Under the pieces are notes generated by a model. That model was not told the DNA's origin. It saw only the letters and a program-made list of their open reading frames with translations, and did not search any database. 64,000 nucleotides of DNA. Source: Fimbriimonadaceae bacterium (GTDB lineage: Bacteria > Armatimonadota > Fimbriimonadia > Fimbriimonadales > Fimbriimonadaceae). The stretch lies in assembly GCA_019454145.1 (NCBI GenBank), contig CP075366.1, forward strand, positions 971,564 through 1,035,563, written 5' to 3'. The translations under genes and the position numbers were made by a program. This document shows positions 45,859-53,850 of the stretch, one piece after another (the first letter of the stretch is position 1; each line of letters opens with the position of its first letter).

Positions 45859-47372
45859 ACCGATGCCGAGACAGTTTCGTTGTGCCCCCCAACATTCTCA
45901 ATGAGAAACTGCCAGATTCGCGGAGCCATATCTACAAATGAGGTGGGAATTACATCTTGAAAGTTCGTAGAAACAAACTCCTTATCGGCAATGTAGCGCC
46001 ACCAAGTGTTGTTCGCATCGACTTTGGTCTGTTCATCATGCAATGCGTAAATAATTCCTCCAAAGATTGGAGTTGACCAAGTAGTTCGGTACGGTGTAAT
46101 TCCTCCTACGGGGGTTTGCGCAACATCATAAACTTTTGTCAGACTCACAGACAGGAAACCCGCCGCATCAGATGAATTGACCGTAAATTTTCTATAAGGA
46201 TCCTTATCTTGCTCGTAGGAGTATCCCGAAGGAATAGAAGCTCTCGGAACTACATTCCATTTATTCGACCAAGTGAATTCATCTTCCTCTATCATTAAAT
46301 CAGCTCCACTTGGAGGACCAAAAAGTCCAATATCCATGGATCCAGAGATATTGGCTGGTGAACCCATTTGGTATACGGTTACAACCATCATACGGGCTGG
46401 AGTTGTTATATTTGCTACGGTACTTCTAAGTAGTTGCACCCTAGATGTTCCACTTCGATCACCACTGCTCGACGGCATATTTCCAACAAACATTCCACCC
46501 TTAAATGTCCAGTCACCAAAATTAATGTTTCTCAATTCTGCATTTGGATCCGCAGGAAACTGCCCTTCTCTATTTGGTTGACCGTATCCGCGTCGAGAAT
46601 CGACAGATCCATCACCAAAGCCATCATCTCGAATTAAATCATAAACCGCTTCTTGATGCGTCAACGAGTAAGAACCCATCCCATTATAAAGCGCCCTCGT
46701 TACCATGACTCTGGGATTTCCAGACGGTAACTTAACGTAAGACCGGAGGAAATAACAAACTGTCACTTCCTGTCCGGCAGTAAGTTTAACTCTGAGCCCA
46801 GGCTCTGCCGATCCAGGCGTTGCATAAGGGCCGCTCCCACTGTAGTCATAGCCCTTATAGTCATATATTTGCGGAGACACGCCAGTTTGAACTAGGAATC
46901 CCATTGTTGGCCCAGATGCCCCTGTCGAGCTGGGAATTCTTAGCCAATACGATAATGTTTCGGTACTTCCGCCCCCTTCGCCTCCACCAGTTCCTCCACC
47001 TGGGCCTTCTCCGCTACCTTCAACGAGGTTTTCTTCCCCTCCTGAAGATCCGCCAGAACCACCAGATCCACCTTCAATTGATGAGCCACCTGCTGTGTCA
47101 ACTCCGTTCATATATTTATATGTCATTGCCATTACATTACGGGTCTCGGTAACCATGACAGGTTGATTTGAGCTGTTTACGCTTCTCACAATTACGGAAG
47201 CATCTTTGATTTCCTTTGCTCGAACCAAGCGAACTTGAATATATGCGTCATCGCCCGTGGACATCGTCTGGGCAACCGCTACTGATCCGATCATCGCAAG
47301 ACCTGCTATAACAATTGCTTTCAATGAAAGCCGTACAAAAACTTTGGAACCAACGCCCATAACCGCGATCAT
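45849..47372 (-). CDS. Secreted Gly-rich protein at the head of the RHS operon
   Basis: 507 residues. Hydrophobic signal segment (LSLKAIVIAGLAMIGSVAVAQ), a beta-rich part, a flexible Gly/Ser/Glu linker at about 93-135 (GGSGGSGGSSGGEEN; GEGPGGGTGGGEGGG), then a long beta-rich region without a motif I know. First gene of the operon with the C39-like peptidase and RHS gene. May be a surface or periplasmic scaffold for the system; no function can be assigned. Confidence 0.6.
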   Translation of the reverse strand: MIAVMGVGSKVFVRLSLKAIVIAGLAMIGSVAVAQTMSTGDDAYIQVRLVRAKEIKDASVIVRSVNSSNQPVMVTETRNVMAMTYKYMNGVDTAGGSSIEGGSGGSGGSSGGEENLVEGSGEGPGGGTGGGEGGGSTETLSYWLRIPSSTGASGPTMGFLVQTGVSPQIYDYKGYDYSGSGPYATPGSAEPGLRVKLTAGQEVTVCYFLRSYVKLPSGNPRVMVTRALYNGMGSYSLTHQEAVYDLIRDDGFGDGSVDSRRGYGQPNREGQFPADPNAELRNINFGDWTFKGGMFVGNMPSSSGDRSGTSRVQLLRSTVANITTPARMMVVTVYQMGSPANISGSMDIGLFGPPSGADLMIEEDEFTWSNKWNVVPRASIPSGYSYEQDKDPYRKFTVNSSDAAGFLSVSLTKVYDVAQTPVGGITPYRTTWSTPIFGGIIYALHDEQTKVDANNTWWRYIADKEFVSTNFQDVIPTSFVDMAPRIWQFLIENVGGHNETVSASVWE

Positions 47373-47409
47373 AGACCAATCAATTTGTGCGATTGCAACT
47401 GTTTACTGC

Positions 47410-47441
47410 AAAAATATCTTGGAACTTTAGAAGCCAAGATA
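47410..47441 (-). terminator. Intrinsic terminator upstream of the RHS operon
   Basis: On the minus strand TATCTTGG pairs with CCAAGATA over an 11-base loop and five T follow. It lies between the tRNA-Lys terminator and the first RHS-operon gene (start 47372), so it insulates the operon from upstream read-through or acts in its leader. Confidence 0.6.
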
Positions 47442-47501
47442 AAAGTACGCATTCATTTCTCTCAGCTGTCAATTACGCCGCCAATCGTTCGGTTACCTAA
47501 C

Positions 47502-47526
47502 AAAAAAACCGCCCAATCGGACGGTT
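47502..47526 (-). terminator. Terminator after tRNA-Lys
   Basis: AACCGTCC pairs with GGGCGGTT (one G-U) around a 4-base loop, followed by a run of T on the minus strand. Lies 16 bases beyond the tRNA CCA end. Confidence 0.8.
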
Positions 47527-47541
47527 TTAAGTTCAAAATCG

Positions 47542-47617
<76 letters not shown>

Positions 47618-47680
47618 ACGCGTAAGAAAAAGATACCAGCAATCCCAGTTGAATTCAAGGACCGCACCATAATCAAACCT

Positions 47681-48199
47681 GTGATCCGACTCGCCACCAA
47701 GCAAGATGAACCCCAAATCCAGCACGTGGTACACACGGTGTACGACGAATATGGATTCGGCTGGGAACCAGATGGCTACGTTCGCGATTTGTACGACATC
47801 GAAAACTACTTCGCCGCTCCTAATGCGTTTTGGGTAGCCGAAGTCGATGGCCAAATTGTCGGATGCATTGGCATCGAACTCTTCCCTACTATCCACGGCG
47901 AACCAGGCACCATCGTGGATGGAAAGAAAAAAAAGCGCATTGCCGGAACAGATTGCGAGCTTGTTCGGCTTTACACATTGCCAGAAGCGCGAGGTAAGCA
48001 AGTCGGCTTACAGCTTTGCCAAACGTGTATCGAATACGCCAAATCCCAAGGCCGAACGCTCATGGAAATCTGGTCGGACGTCGAACTCAAGCGGGCACAC
48101 GCTTTTTACGAAAAGCTCGGGGCAAAAAACATCGGCGAACGGTATTGCCCTCCCCCCGATGACTGGACAGAATTCGGATTCATTTACGATTTGCGCTAG
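47681..48199 (+). CDS. GNAT N-acetyltransferase
   Basis: 172 residues from a GTG. GNAT order: MIRLATKQDEPQIQHVV, strand AFWVAEVDGQIVGCIGIEL, acetyl-CoA motif A ELVRLYTLPEARGKQVGLQL (the R/Q-x-x-G-x-G/A loop as RGKQVG) and DVELKRAHAFYEKLGAKNIG. Substrate unknown. The translin-family gene follows with its likely start about 75 bases beyond this stop. Confidence 0.88.
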   Translation: MIRLATKQDEPQIQHVVHTVYDEYGFGWEPDGYVRDLYDIENYFAAPNAFWVAEVDGQIVGCIGIELFPTIHGEPGTIVDGKKKKRIAGTDCELVRLYTLPEARGKQVGLQLCQTCIEYAKSQGRTLMEIWSDVELKRAHAFYEKLGAKNIGERYCPPPDDWTEFGFIYDLR

Positions 48200-48273
48200 T
48201 GCTCGCCCGGCACAAGGCCAAGCCCCCGAACCGATCGAGGAATCGAAACCAGAAGTCAGCTAAACTCCACACC

Positions 48274-48894
48274 ATGAGCTGGGAACAAACCGTCGCGGAA
48301 CTCAAAACAGAAATGGAAGGCAAACACGCCGCCCGCGAAGATGCTCTCAAGGCCTCGCGAGCGCTCATCCAAACCTGTAGCAAGTGCATCAAAAACATCC
48401 ACCGCCACAATTTCGCTGAAGCCGCCCAACTGCTTGACCAAGCCAAATCCCAGGCTCAGCAAGCACGATCACAGGTCACAGAGCATCCGGAAATCGAATA
48501 CGCTGGCTACCTGCAGGATGCGGAAAAAGAACTCGTCGAAGCCGCCGGCTGCCTAGCTTTAGCTCAAGGTCAACCGTTGCCAACCTATTTTGAGCTAGCA
48601 GTTAATGCAACCAGCTACCTTAACGGAATGGGAGAATGCGCAAGCGAAATGAGACGGTTCGTACTCGATAAAATGCGCAATGGCGATCTCGAAACCGCTC
48701 AAAACATCCTGCAACAAATGGATGAGATTTACGACGACCTCACCACGTTCGATTTTCCAGATGGCCTTACTGGGGGTTTGCGTCGAACTTGCGATGCTCT
48801 CCGGGCCGTAATCGAACGAACTCGCTCTGATCTCACCCTCACAAAAATCCAATACGATCTGATTACTGAACTAAAATCAGCGAAAAAGCCTTAA
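48274..48894 (+). CDS. Translin-family protein
   Basis: 206 residues from the ATG at 48274 (MSWEQTVAELKTEMEG); a frame from 48199 would add 25 basic residues without support. All-helical, with translin-like blocks: SRALIQTCSKCIKNIHRHNF, ELAVNATSYLNGMGECASEM, DLETAQNILQQMDEIYDDLT, FDFPDGLTGGLRRTCDALRA and IERTRSDLTLT. Translin/TRAX proteins assemble into rings that bind RNA or single-stranded DNA, and some cut RNA. They are well known in eukaryotes and archaea and less so in bacteria. Confidence 0.8.
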   Translation: MSWEQTVAELKTEMEGKHAAREDALKASRALIQTCSKCIKNIHRHNFAEAAQLLDQAKSQAQQARSQVTEHPEIEYAGYLQDAEKELVEAAGCLALAQGQPLPTYFELAVNATSYLNGMGECASEMRRFVLDKMRNGDLETAQNILQQMDEIYDDLTTFDFPDGLTGGLRRTCDALRAVIERTRSDLTLTKIQYDLITELKSAKKP

Positions 48895-48923
48895 TCTATA
48901 CAAAAAAGTATAGTTAGTTCGGT

Positions 48924-49352
48924 ATGGTGTTTCTCGAAATGGAACGAGATTCGCAACCTGCTCCTTCAAAGCAGTCGTGCCCCTTTTCTGGCCTAAACAA
49001 CGGGCCAACTCCCGAGCAACAAGCCGCCGCCGGTTTTGTTGCAATCAACTACATCAATTGCAAACCGCACTATCAAGAACGGTTCGAATGCCTGTTCTGC
49101 ACCCGTGCTCGCGCTATTGATCGGTTGCCCGGGTTCATCGGCATGAACGTTCTCAAATGCCACGAAGAAGGCCAACCGTATCTCATCATGAGCTACTGGA
49201 CAGACAAGGAATCATTCGAGGCTTGGGTTGGCTCACCTGAATTCATCGAGGGCCACAAACGAGGGTTCGAAGACCTCGCCGAAGCCAAACGCCGGGGTGA
49301 AGAACCTCCAATGAGCAGCAGCTTCAAAACCTATTCAGTTCTTGCTGATTGA
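48924..49352 (+). CDS. ABM-fold monooxygenase-like protein
   Basis: 142 residues. The antibiotic-biosynthesis-monooxygenase fold is visible: VAINYINCKPHYQERFECLF, RLPGFIGMNVLKCHEE, YLIMSYWTDKESFEAWVGSPEF and HKRGFEDL, as in HmoA/HmoB heme-degrading proteins. The N-terminal 35 residues, with CPFSG, are extra. The exact role (heme, quinol or stress) cannot be told. Followed by a strong terminator. Confidence 0.72.
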   Translation: MVFLEMERDSQPAPSKQSCPFSGLNNGPTPEQQAAAGFVAINYINCKPHYQERFECLFCTRARAIDRLPGFIGMNVLKCHEEGQPYLIMSYWTDKESFEAWVGSPEFIEGHKRGFEDLAEAKRRGEEPPMSSSFKTYSVLAD

Positions 49353-49364
49353 CTTGAGTTTATT

Positions 49365-49397
49365 AAGTGAGCGAGTTAAAGGCTCGCTCACTTTCTT
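49365..49397 (+). terminator. Bidirectional terminator
   Basis: AAGTGAGCGAG pairs with CTCGCTCACTT (11 bp, 7-base loop) and is followed by TTCTTATT. It lies after the plus-strand monooxygenase gene and overlaps the end of the convergent PEP-CTERM gene. Confidence 0.8.
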
Positions 49398-50074
49398 ATT
49401 CGGCGCTTCAGTAACAAAGCACTCAAAGCTAAGCCTGTCAGTGTCATTGGTTCCGGCACTGCGCCCACCAGTTCTATTTCATCTAATAATATCGTCGGAG
49501 TCTCCAAGTTCGGCACTCCGTCCAAATAGTTTTGAATACGAACCTCAATGTAATCTGTATCAGAATAATCTGCTGGCGATAACGACATAGCCATTACATC
49601 TGTGCCAGCAAAGCCAGTACCAATAAAAATCTGATCACCATTCGTGCTGGAATGAACGATCACTTGCACAAAGAATGCGCCGTCTGCCTGGTACGGAATG
49701 AGTATTTGATTTAACCCACTTAAATCAATGTTTAAGTCATCCGAAAACTGAAAACTATTTCCCACCTTGCCAGTAGCTCCGTACACAATCTTTGAAGCCA
49801 CTTTAGAGCCGTTTTGATTAGCTAAATCAACAAACCCAAACTCCGACCCGAATGAACCGACTAGATAATTGTTGTCTCCAGTCTCAACTAAATTCGCCCA
49901 TGTTCCACGGCTCCCACCAAAAAAACTTCCGAATTCGAGATGTGAATCTATTGTATTGAGGCCATTCATGACCAATGTAGGCGAAGGGCTTGAAAAGTCA
50001 TCTAAGATTAGAGCCTGTGCGTGAGATGAAAAAAGAACTCCGACTCCCAATAGCACAGCATGAAAAATTCGCAT
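49388..50074 (-). CDS. PEP-CTERM secreted protein
   Basis: 228 residues. Signal peptide (IFHAVLLGVGVLFSSHAQA), a beta-rich mature part (FGSFFGGSRGTWANLVETG; LNQILIPYQADGAFFVQVIV) and a C-terminal sorting signal VPEPMTLTGLALSALLLKRR: PEP motif, hydrophobic helix and basic tail. Such proteins are trimmed by an exosortase during export; none is visible in this window. Confidence 0.85.
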   Translation of the reverse strand: MRIFHAVLLGVGVLFSSHAQALILDDFSSPSPTLVMNGLNTIDSHLEFGSFFGGSRGTWANLVETGDNNYLVGSFGSEFGFVDLANQNGSKVASKIVYGATGKVGNSFQFSDDLNIDLSGLNQILIPYQADGAFFVQVIVHSSTNGDQIFIGTGFAGTDVMAMSLSPADYSDTDYIEVRIQNYLDGVPNLETPTILLDEIELVGAVPEPMTLTGLALSALLLKRRIRK

Positions 50075-50183
50075 TGATAAGCAGTGTAGGAGAATTACGA
50101 AGGTTTGTCAAGCACTAAAAGACATTACCGATCTAAATCTCAACAGAGGAACCTAATTACTAGCATTTTTCACAGTAAAATCT

Positions 50184-51038
50184 CTACCTTAAATCTCTTA
50201 GCAAGAACACCAAACACAAATCCAGGCGACCTGCCCACGCCCGCTCGTTATGCCCCGCCTTGGCTTCTTCGTAGAACTGGAAATCTTTCCCCGCCGTAAA
50301 TCCGCGCTTGAGCAAAGCAGTTTCCATCGCCCGCCCTGGCCCGACCATGCTCGGCCCTTCTTCCAGGCCCATATCCATCCATATCTTTACGTCTGGCTTC
50401 TTGACCCATTTAGGAACTTGCTTAGTTAGGCTCTCGCCATCCCACCAAAAACTGGGAGACATCACGCCGAGCAGACCAAATTCCTCTGGCCGTGTTGTCC
50501 CCAAATAAAAACTTATGATCCCACCAAAACTAGAACCAATCAAACCCGTTTCCGATGCCTTGGCACTCACGTGGTATTTGCCCGCAATAAAAGGCTTGAC
50601 TTCCTTTACTAAGAAGTCGCCAAATTTGTCGGCATCTCCGCCGATTTCGGTGCCCTGAAATTTCGCCTTGGTCGGCAGGTACTCATCGCTTCGCTTCATT
50701 CCCCCGTTATCCACCGCAACCAAAATCACGGGCGGAATCATCTTCGCCTTGATTAAAGCAGTGGCGGTTTCGTCAGCGCGCCATTCTTGATTCGGAATAA
50801 AACTCGCCGCTCCATCGAACACGTTTTGTCCATCACAAAAGTAGATCACGGGATACGGCTTTTCGCGTTTGGCATCATAACCCTCTGGGAGAAATACTTG
50901 AACGGTGCGTTTATTTCCCAGGATTTTGCTTTCAAAATCTTCGTGCCGCCTCACATCGCCTGTGATCGAATTGACTCTATCCTGAACAACCGGAATAATC
51001 GGCGAGCTAAAAATAACGGAAGCAAGGGCAAATAACAT
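50184..51038 (-). CDS. Secreted esterase, enterochelin-esterase (Fes/YbbA) type
   Basis: 284 residues. Short signal (MLFALASVIFSSPIIPVV). Putative-esterase pattern: RTVQVFLPEGYDAKREKPYPVIYFCDGQNVFDG, PPVILVAVDNGGMKRSDEY, nucleophile elbow GLIGSSFGGIISFYLG with Ser, PSFWWDG, and a late His in AGHNERAW. Substrate not predictable; family members hydrolyse feruloyl, siderophore or other esters. Stand-alone. Confidence 0.85.
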   Translation of the reverse strand: MLFALASVIFSSPIIPVVQDRVNSITGDVRRHEDFESKILGNKRTVQVFLPEGYDAKREKPYPVIYFCDGQNVFDGAASFIPNQEWRADETATALIKAKMIPPVILVAVDNGGMKRSDEYLPTKAKFQGTEIGGDADKFGDFLVKEVKPFIAGKYHVSAKASETGLIGSSFGGIISFYLGTTRPEEFGLLGVMSPSFWWDGESLTKQVPKWVKKPDVKIWMDMGLEEGPSMVGPGRAMETALLKRGFTAGKDFQFYEEAKAGHNERAWAGRLDLCLVFLLRDLR

Positions 51039-51100
51039 GATTCAAGTTTAGCTCAGGCCATAAACACGCCTGTAAATACATCCCGAATCTGATTTTTAGA

Positions 51101-51142
51101 TTTCCCTCTCCAAATATGAGAAGAGATTATGGGTGGGGTTGA
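51101..51142. repeat. REP-like dispersed repeat, diverged copy
   Basis: Starts TTTCCCTCTCC and ends GGGTGGGGTTGAA with a weakened palindrome between, the same plan as 55234-55273. Confidence 0.5.
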
Positions 51143-51230
51143 AAAGAATTTTTATTTACACTGGTTAAAACCAGTGCCACCCAGTTCTCTAGTTCTGGGA
51201 AGGAATGATAAGAGAGGTTAATCCAAAGAA

Positions 51231-51273
51231 TTCCCGCCCCGAAGATCGGGGAGGGATAAAAGGAGGGGTTGAA
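51231..51273. repeat. REP-like dispersed repeat, diverged copy
   Basis: TTCCCGCCCCGAAGATCGGG, then GAGGGATAAAAGGAGGGGTTGAA: palindromic head plus the GGGGTTGA tail. It sits 15 bases beyond the stop of the methyltransferase-like gene. The rest of the 51039-51287 spacer holds another short hairpin (CACTGGTT/AACCAGTG near 51159-51177) and no gene. Confidence 0.55.
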
Positions 51274-51287
51274 TCGCCGCTAACTAC

Positions 51288-52271
51288 CTACTTCAATGGC
51301 TTACGCAATACTGTGTAATGCGTGAAAAGCGACTTTTTCAGTTCTTCCATACCTTCGCCGAAGTCGTAACCCAAAGCTAAGAACATGCCTCGGCCCTGTT
51401 CGTCATCCTTCACGTCCCAATCCAGAACCTCAAATCCAACTCGTTCGGTGAGTTTTCGGTCAAACGGGAAGGTTCCATCCGCATGAGGCAAATAAGGCTG
51501 ATCCACAGGGTTCTGGGCCGGGGAAAGGTTATAGATCACAAACAATCCACCTGGTTTGAGAATCCCCATTACTGATTTCAAAAAGTCGCCATCGCTCACG
51601 CCTAAATCAACCAAGTTTCTAGGATCAGTCTTACGTTTAGGATGGATGTAACCCATCTTTAAAACGTTTTTGGTCACGAACAAATCGTAGTCGCGGCCGA
51701 TCGCATCCCTCACCGCTTTATCTTTAGGCCACTGACCATGGTGGACGGTCACAGATCCTCCTCCAGGAACCGAACCTGTGTCGCCTGGCCAAGAGTAAAG
51801 TTTTTCAAACAACGGTTCCACATCCACCCCATGAGCGTTTGCCCCTGCATGAGCCATCATCTGAACCTGACCAATCATCCCGTAGCCAAAGTCCAAAACC
51901 TTCTTGCCCTTCAGAGTGGCCATGCCCCTTTTTGCGGCGACATCTAATGGGAGAGCGTATAGAGTTGGCGATCCGTACGCTGTGTTGTAATAAAACCGCT
52001 CGCCGAACTCTCTCTTTTCAAATCCTTTGCGCTTTTCTTCGGAAAGCTTTTCGTATTCTGATTCCGTTAGAGTAGCCGAGGTGTCGGGATTCCGGTAAAG
52101 AACGCGCGTTCCGACTGGTTTAAGCTTTTCGGTCTGCGCCAAAAATTCCTTCGCAAATCCGCTTTTCACCATTCCCGAAACCGTCACGGATTCCTTTTTC
52201 AGCAATTCTAGCGCAGTCACTGCAGGCGCATCTTGCCCTAGAATCAATCCTGCTGCCACAAAACTCAACAT
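51288..52271 (-). CDS. Secreted class I methyltransferase-like protein
   Basis: 327 residues. Short signal-like start (MLSFVAAGLILGQDAPA). A Rossmann SAM-binding pattern: GKKVLDFGYGMIGQVQMMAHAGA, HGVDVEPL with the acidic residue, DYDLFVTKNVLKMGYI, SVMGILKPGGLFVIYNL. Methyltransferase fold is likely; export of such an enzyme is unusual, and the first residue is close to the hydrophobic stretch, so it could also be cytosolic. Substrate unknown. Confidence 0.7.
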   Translation of the reverse strand: MLSFVAAGLILGQDAPAVTALELLKKESVTVSGMVKSGFAKEFLAQTEKLKPVGTRVLYRNPDTSATLTESEYEKLSEEKRKGFEKREFGERFYYNTAYGSPTLYALPLDVAAKRGMATLKGKKVLDFGYGMIGQVQMMAHAGANAHGVDVEPLFEKLYSWPGDTGSVPGGGSVTVHHGQWPKDKAVRDAIGRDYDLFVTKNVLKMGYIHPKRKTDPRNLVDLGVSDGDFLKSVMGILKPGGLFVIYNLSPAQNPVDQPYLPHADGTFPFDRKLTERVGFEVLDWDVKDDEQGRGMFLALGYDFGEGMEELKKSLFTHYTVLRKPLK

Positions 52272-52359
52272 CTCTCACCCATACCACTTTCTGACGTCCC
52301 AGAAGTTCCGCGAAGATAGTTGGGGTTGCAACTAAATCTATGGAATACGAATTCTGAAC

Positions 52360-52899
52360 ATGGACTACACACCAATTATGATGCCTGCCATCAAGTTACT
52401 CATAATAGCAAGCAGTCTTCTTCTGTGCTTCCGGGTTCTCGGCCTTCTCCTGTCAAAGCTGTTTAGTTTGTCAAAAGGGCAAATTAGTCGTCAACCTGTT
52501 TCTACTAAGGATCGCCAACCTTTTTCAGCAAAAGCCAGCCTCCTTACCGCGCCTGAGCTGAATTTCGCTCGCGGAATCATTCCTTATCTTCCAGATCACC
52601 TTCACCTTTGCCCGAAAGTTTCACTGAAAGATGTCGTTCACCACGGGCCGAACGGATTAAAGAACGGCAATTTCGGACGCATTTCGCAAAAGCATCTCGA
52701 CTTCGTCATCATCGAATCAGAAACTGGTCGCATCCGCCTGGCTATTGAAATTGACGACCGGAGTCACCAACGTGCTGACCGCCAGAAAAGCGATCAAGTA
52801 AAGAATCAAGCACTTGCTGAAGCTGGGATTCCACTTTTGCGAATCGCACCGCGACAAAGTATTGCAATCGAAGAAATCCTTCAGGCAATGGCCGCCTGA
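52360..52899 (+). CDS. DUF2726 membrane-anchored protein
   Basis: 179 residues. N-terminal helix (IKLLIIASSLLLCFRVLGLL), then the DUF2726 block: SLLTAPELNFARGIIPYLPD, HLCPKVSLKDVV, FGRISQKHLDFVIIESETGR, LAIEIDDRSHQRADRQKSDQ and AGIPLLRIAPRQS. The fold is related to restriction-endonuclease-like nucleases (D, then E-x-D), but activity is unproven. The 3' end overlaps the convergent gene by 19 bases. Confidence 0.88.
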   Translation: MDYTPIMMPAIKLLIIASSLLLCFRVLGLLLSKLFSLSKGQISRQPVSTKDRQPFSAKASLLTAPELNFARGIIPYLPDHLHLCPKVSLKDVVHHGPNGLKNGNFGRISQKHLDFVIIESETGRIRLAIEIDDRSHQRADRQKSDQVKNQALAEAGIPLLRIAPRQSIAIEEILQAMAA

Positions 52900-53828
52900 T
52901 AAGCCGCGTCGAACACCTCGTCCAACCCCGTGCCGAACGTTTCGCGCAGAGCTTCGTCGGCTGGAGCTTGACCCGTCAGCCGCATCTTGATTTCTTGCAA
53001 AACCGAGTTGTCCGAAAACGCCCGGCCCAAATCACCTAAGCCAGATTTTCCCTTCAGGCCGACCAAATATCTGCCGATCAGGCCTGATTGCTGATAAGCC
53101 TCCCAGATGCCATTCTGGGTTGTCGCAACTCGCCTATCGCCCGCGAAGAGGGCATCTAAATCTCGAGGGTTGCGCCAACTCGCAACGCCAGTTCGCAACG
53201 CCGCCAGATACTGACCACTAAGGTTCCCTTCCATGATCATGGCAATCGCCTCTTCCATCCAAGTTGGCATGTGGCCCTGCGCCAAATTTAAGTTGACAAC
53301 ATGCGAATACTCGTGTCGCAGAGCTCCCCTAAATGCTGGCTCGTTGCCAATCATGTTCACGGGAAGGCACACCTTGTCGAATGGAACCTTATCCACACAA
53401 TAACCCGACCGATACGGATTCCACATCGCTTGACTCTCGGGCATGAGCAGGCTCAGACGCACCTTCTCAATAGGCTCATAACCCATGCTCGAAAACACGG
53501 ATTCCAGTTCTTCGCGAGCCGCACGTAAAACAAACTCCTTATCCGATTGTTCTAACTCTTTTGGAAGCTCCACGCTCAAAATTTCGGTCACCTCGTGAAC
53601 CTCGCTCACCTCGAACGATCGAAATTCTGCTTCGACCATCCTGTACATCCGCGTTCCGTAAGCAGCTTCTCCAACCCCCAAGGCAACTGCCTCGTTAAAC
53701 GCTTCTTGAATGCGGTCTTCGTAATACAGCTCAAGAACAATTTTCCATCCGACGCTCGCACCCGCTCCACCGTAGCGCCCCGCTACGCCAGTCATCATGC
53801 CGCTATCTATGGGTTGAAGATCACTCAT
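52881..53828 (-). CDS. Gluzincin-type peptidase (MA-like, HExxH)
   Basis: 315 residues, no clear signal peptide. Zinc motif in GALRHEYSHVVNLNLAQGHM (HEYSH) and a downstream Glu in WMEEAIAMIMEGN, the usual third ligand position for gluzincins. The rest is helical (AYQQSGLIGRYLVGLKG; LRETFGTGLDEVFDAAY). Similar to peptidase-MA-like proteins of unknown substrate. Lies 22 bases downstream of the M50 protease gene. Confidence 0.75.
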   Translation of the reverse strand: MSDLQPIDSGMMTGVAGRYGGAGASVGWKIVLELYYEDRIQEAFNEAVALGVGEAAYGTRMYRMVEAEFRSFEVSEVHEVTEILSVELPKELEQSDKEFVLRAAREELESVFSSMGYEPIEKVRLSLLMPESQAMWNPYRSGYCVDKVPFDKVCLPVNMIGNEPAFRGALRHEYSHVVNLNLAQGHMPTWMEEAIAMIMEGNLSGQYLAALRTGVASWRNPRDLDALFAGDRRVATTQNGIWEAYQQSGLIGRYLVGLKGKSGLGDLGRAFSDNSVLQEIKMRLTGQAPADEALRETFGTGLDEVFDAAYQAAIA

Positions 53829-53850
53829 TGATAGTCTTCATACGCCGCAA

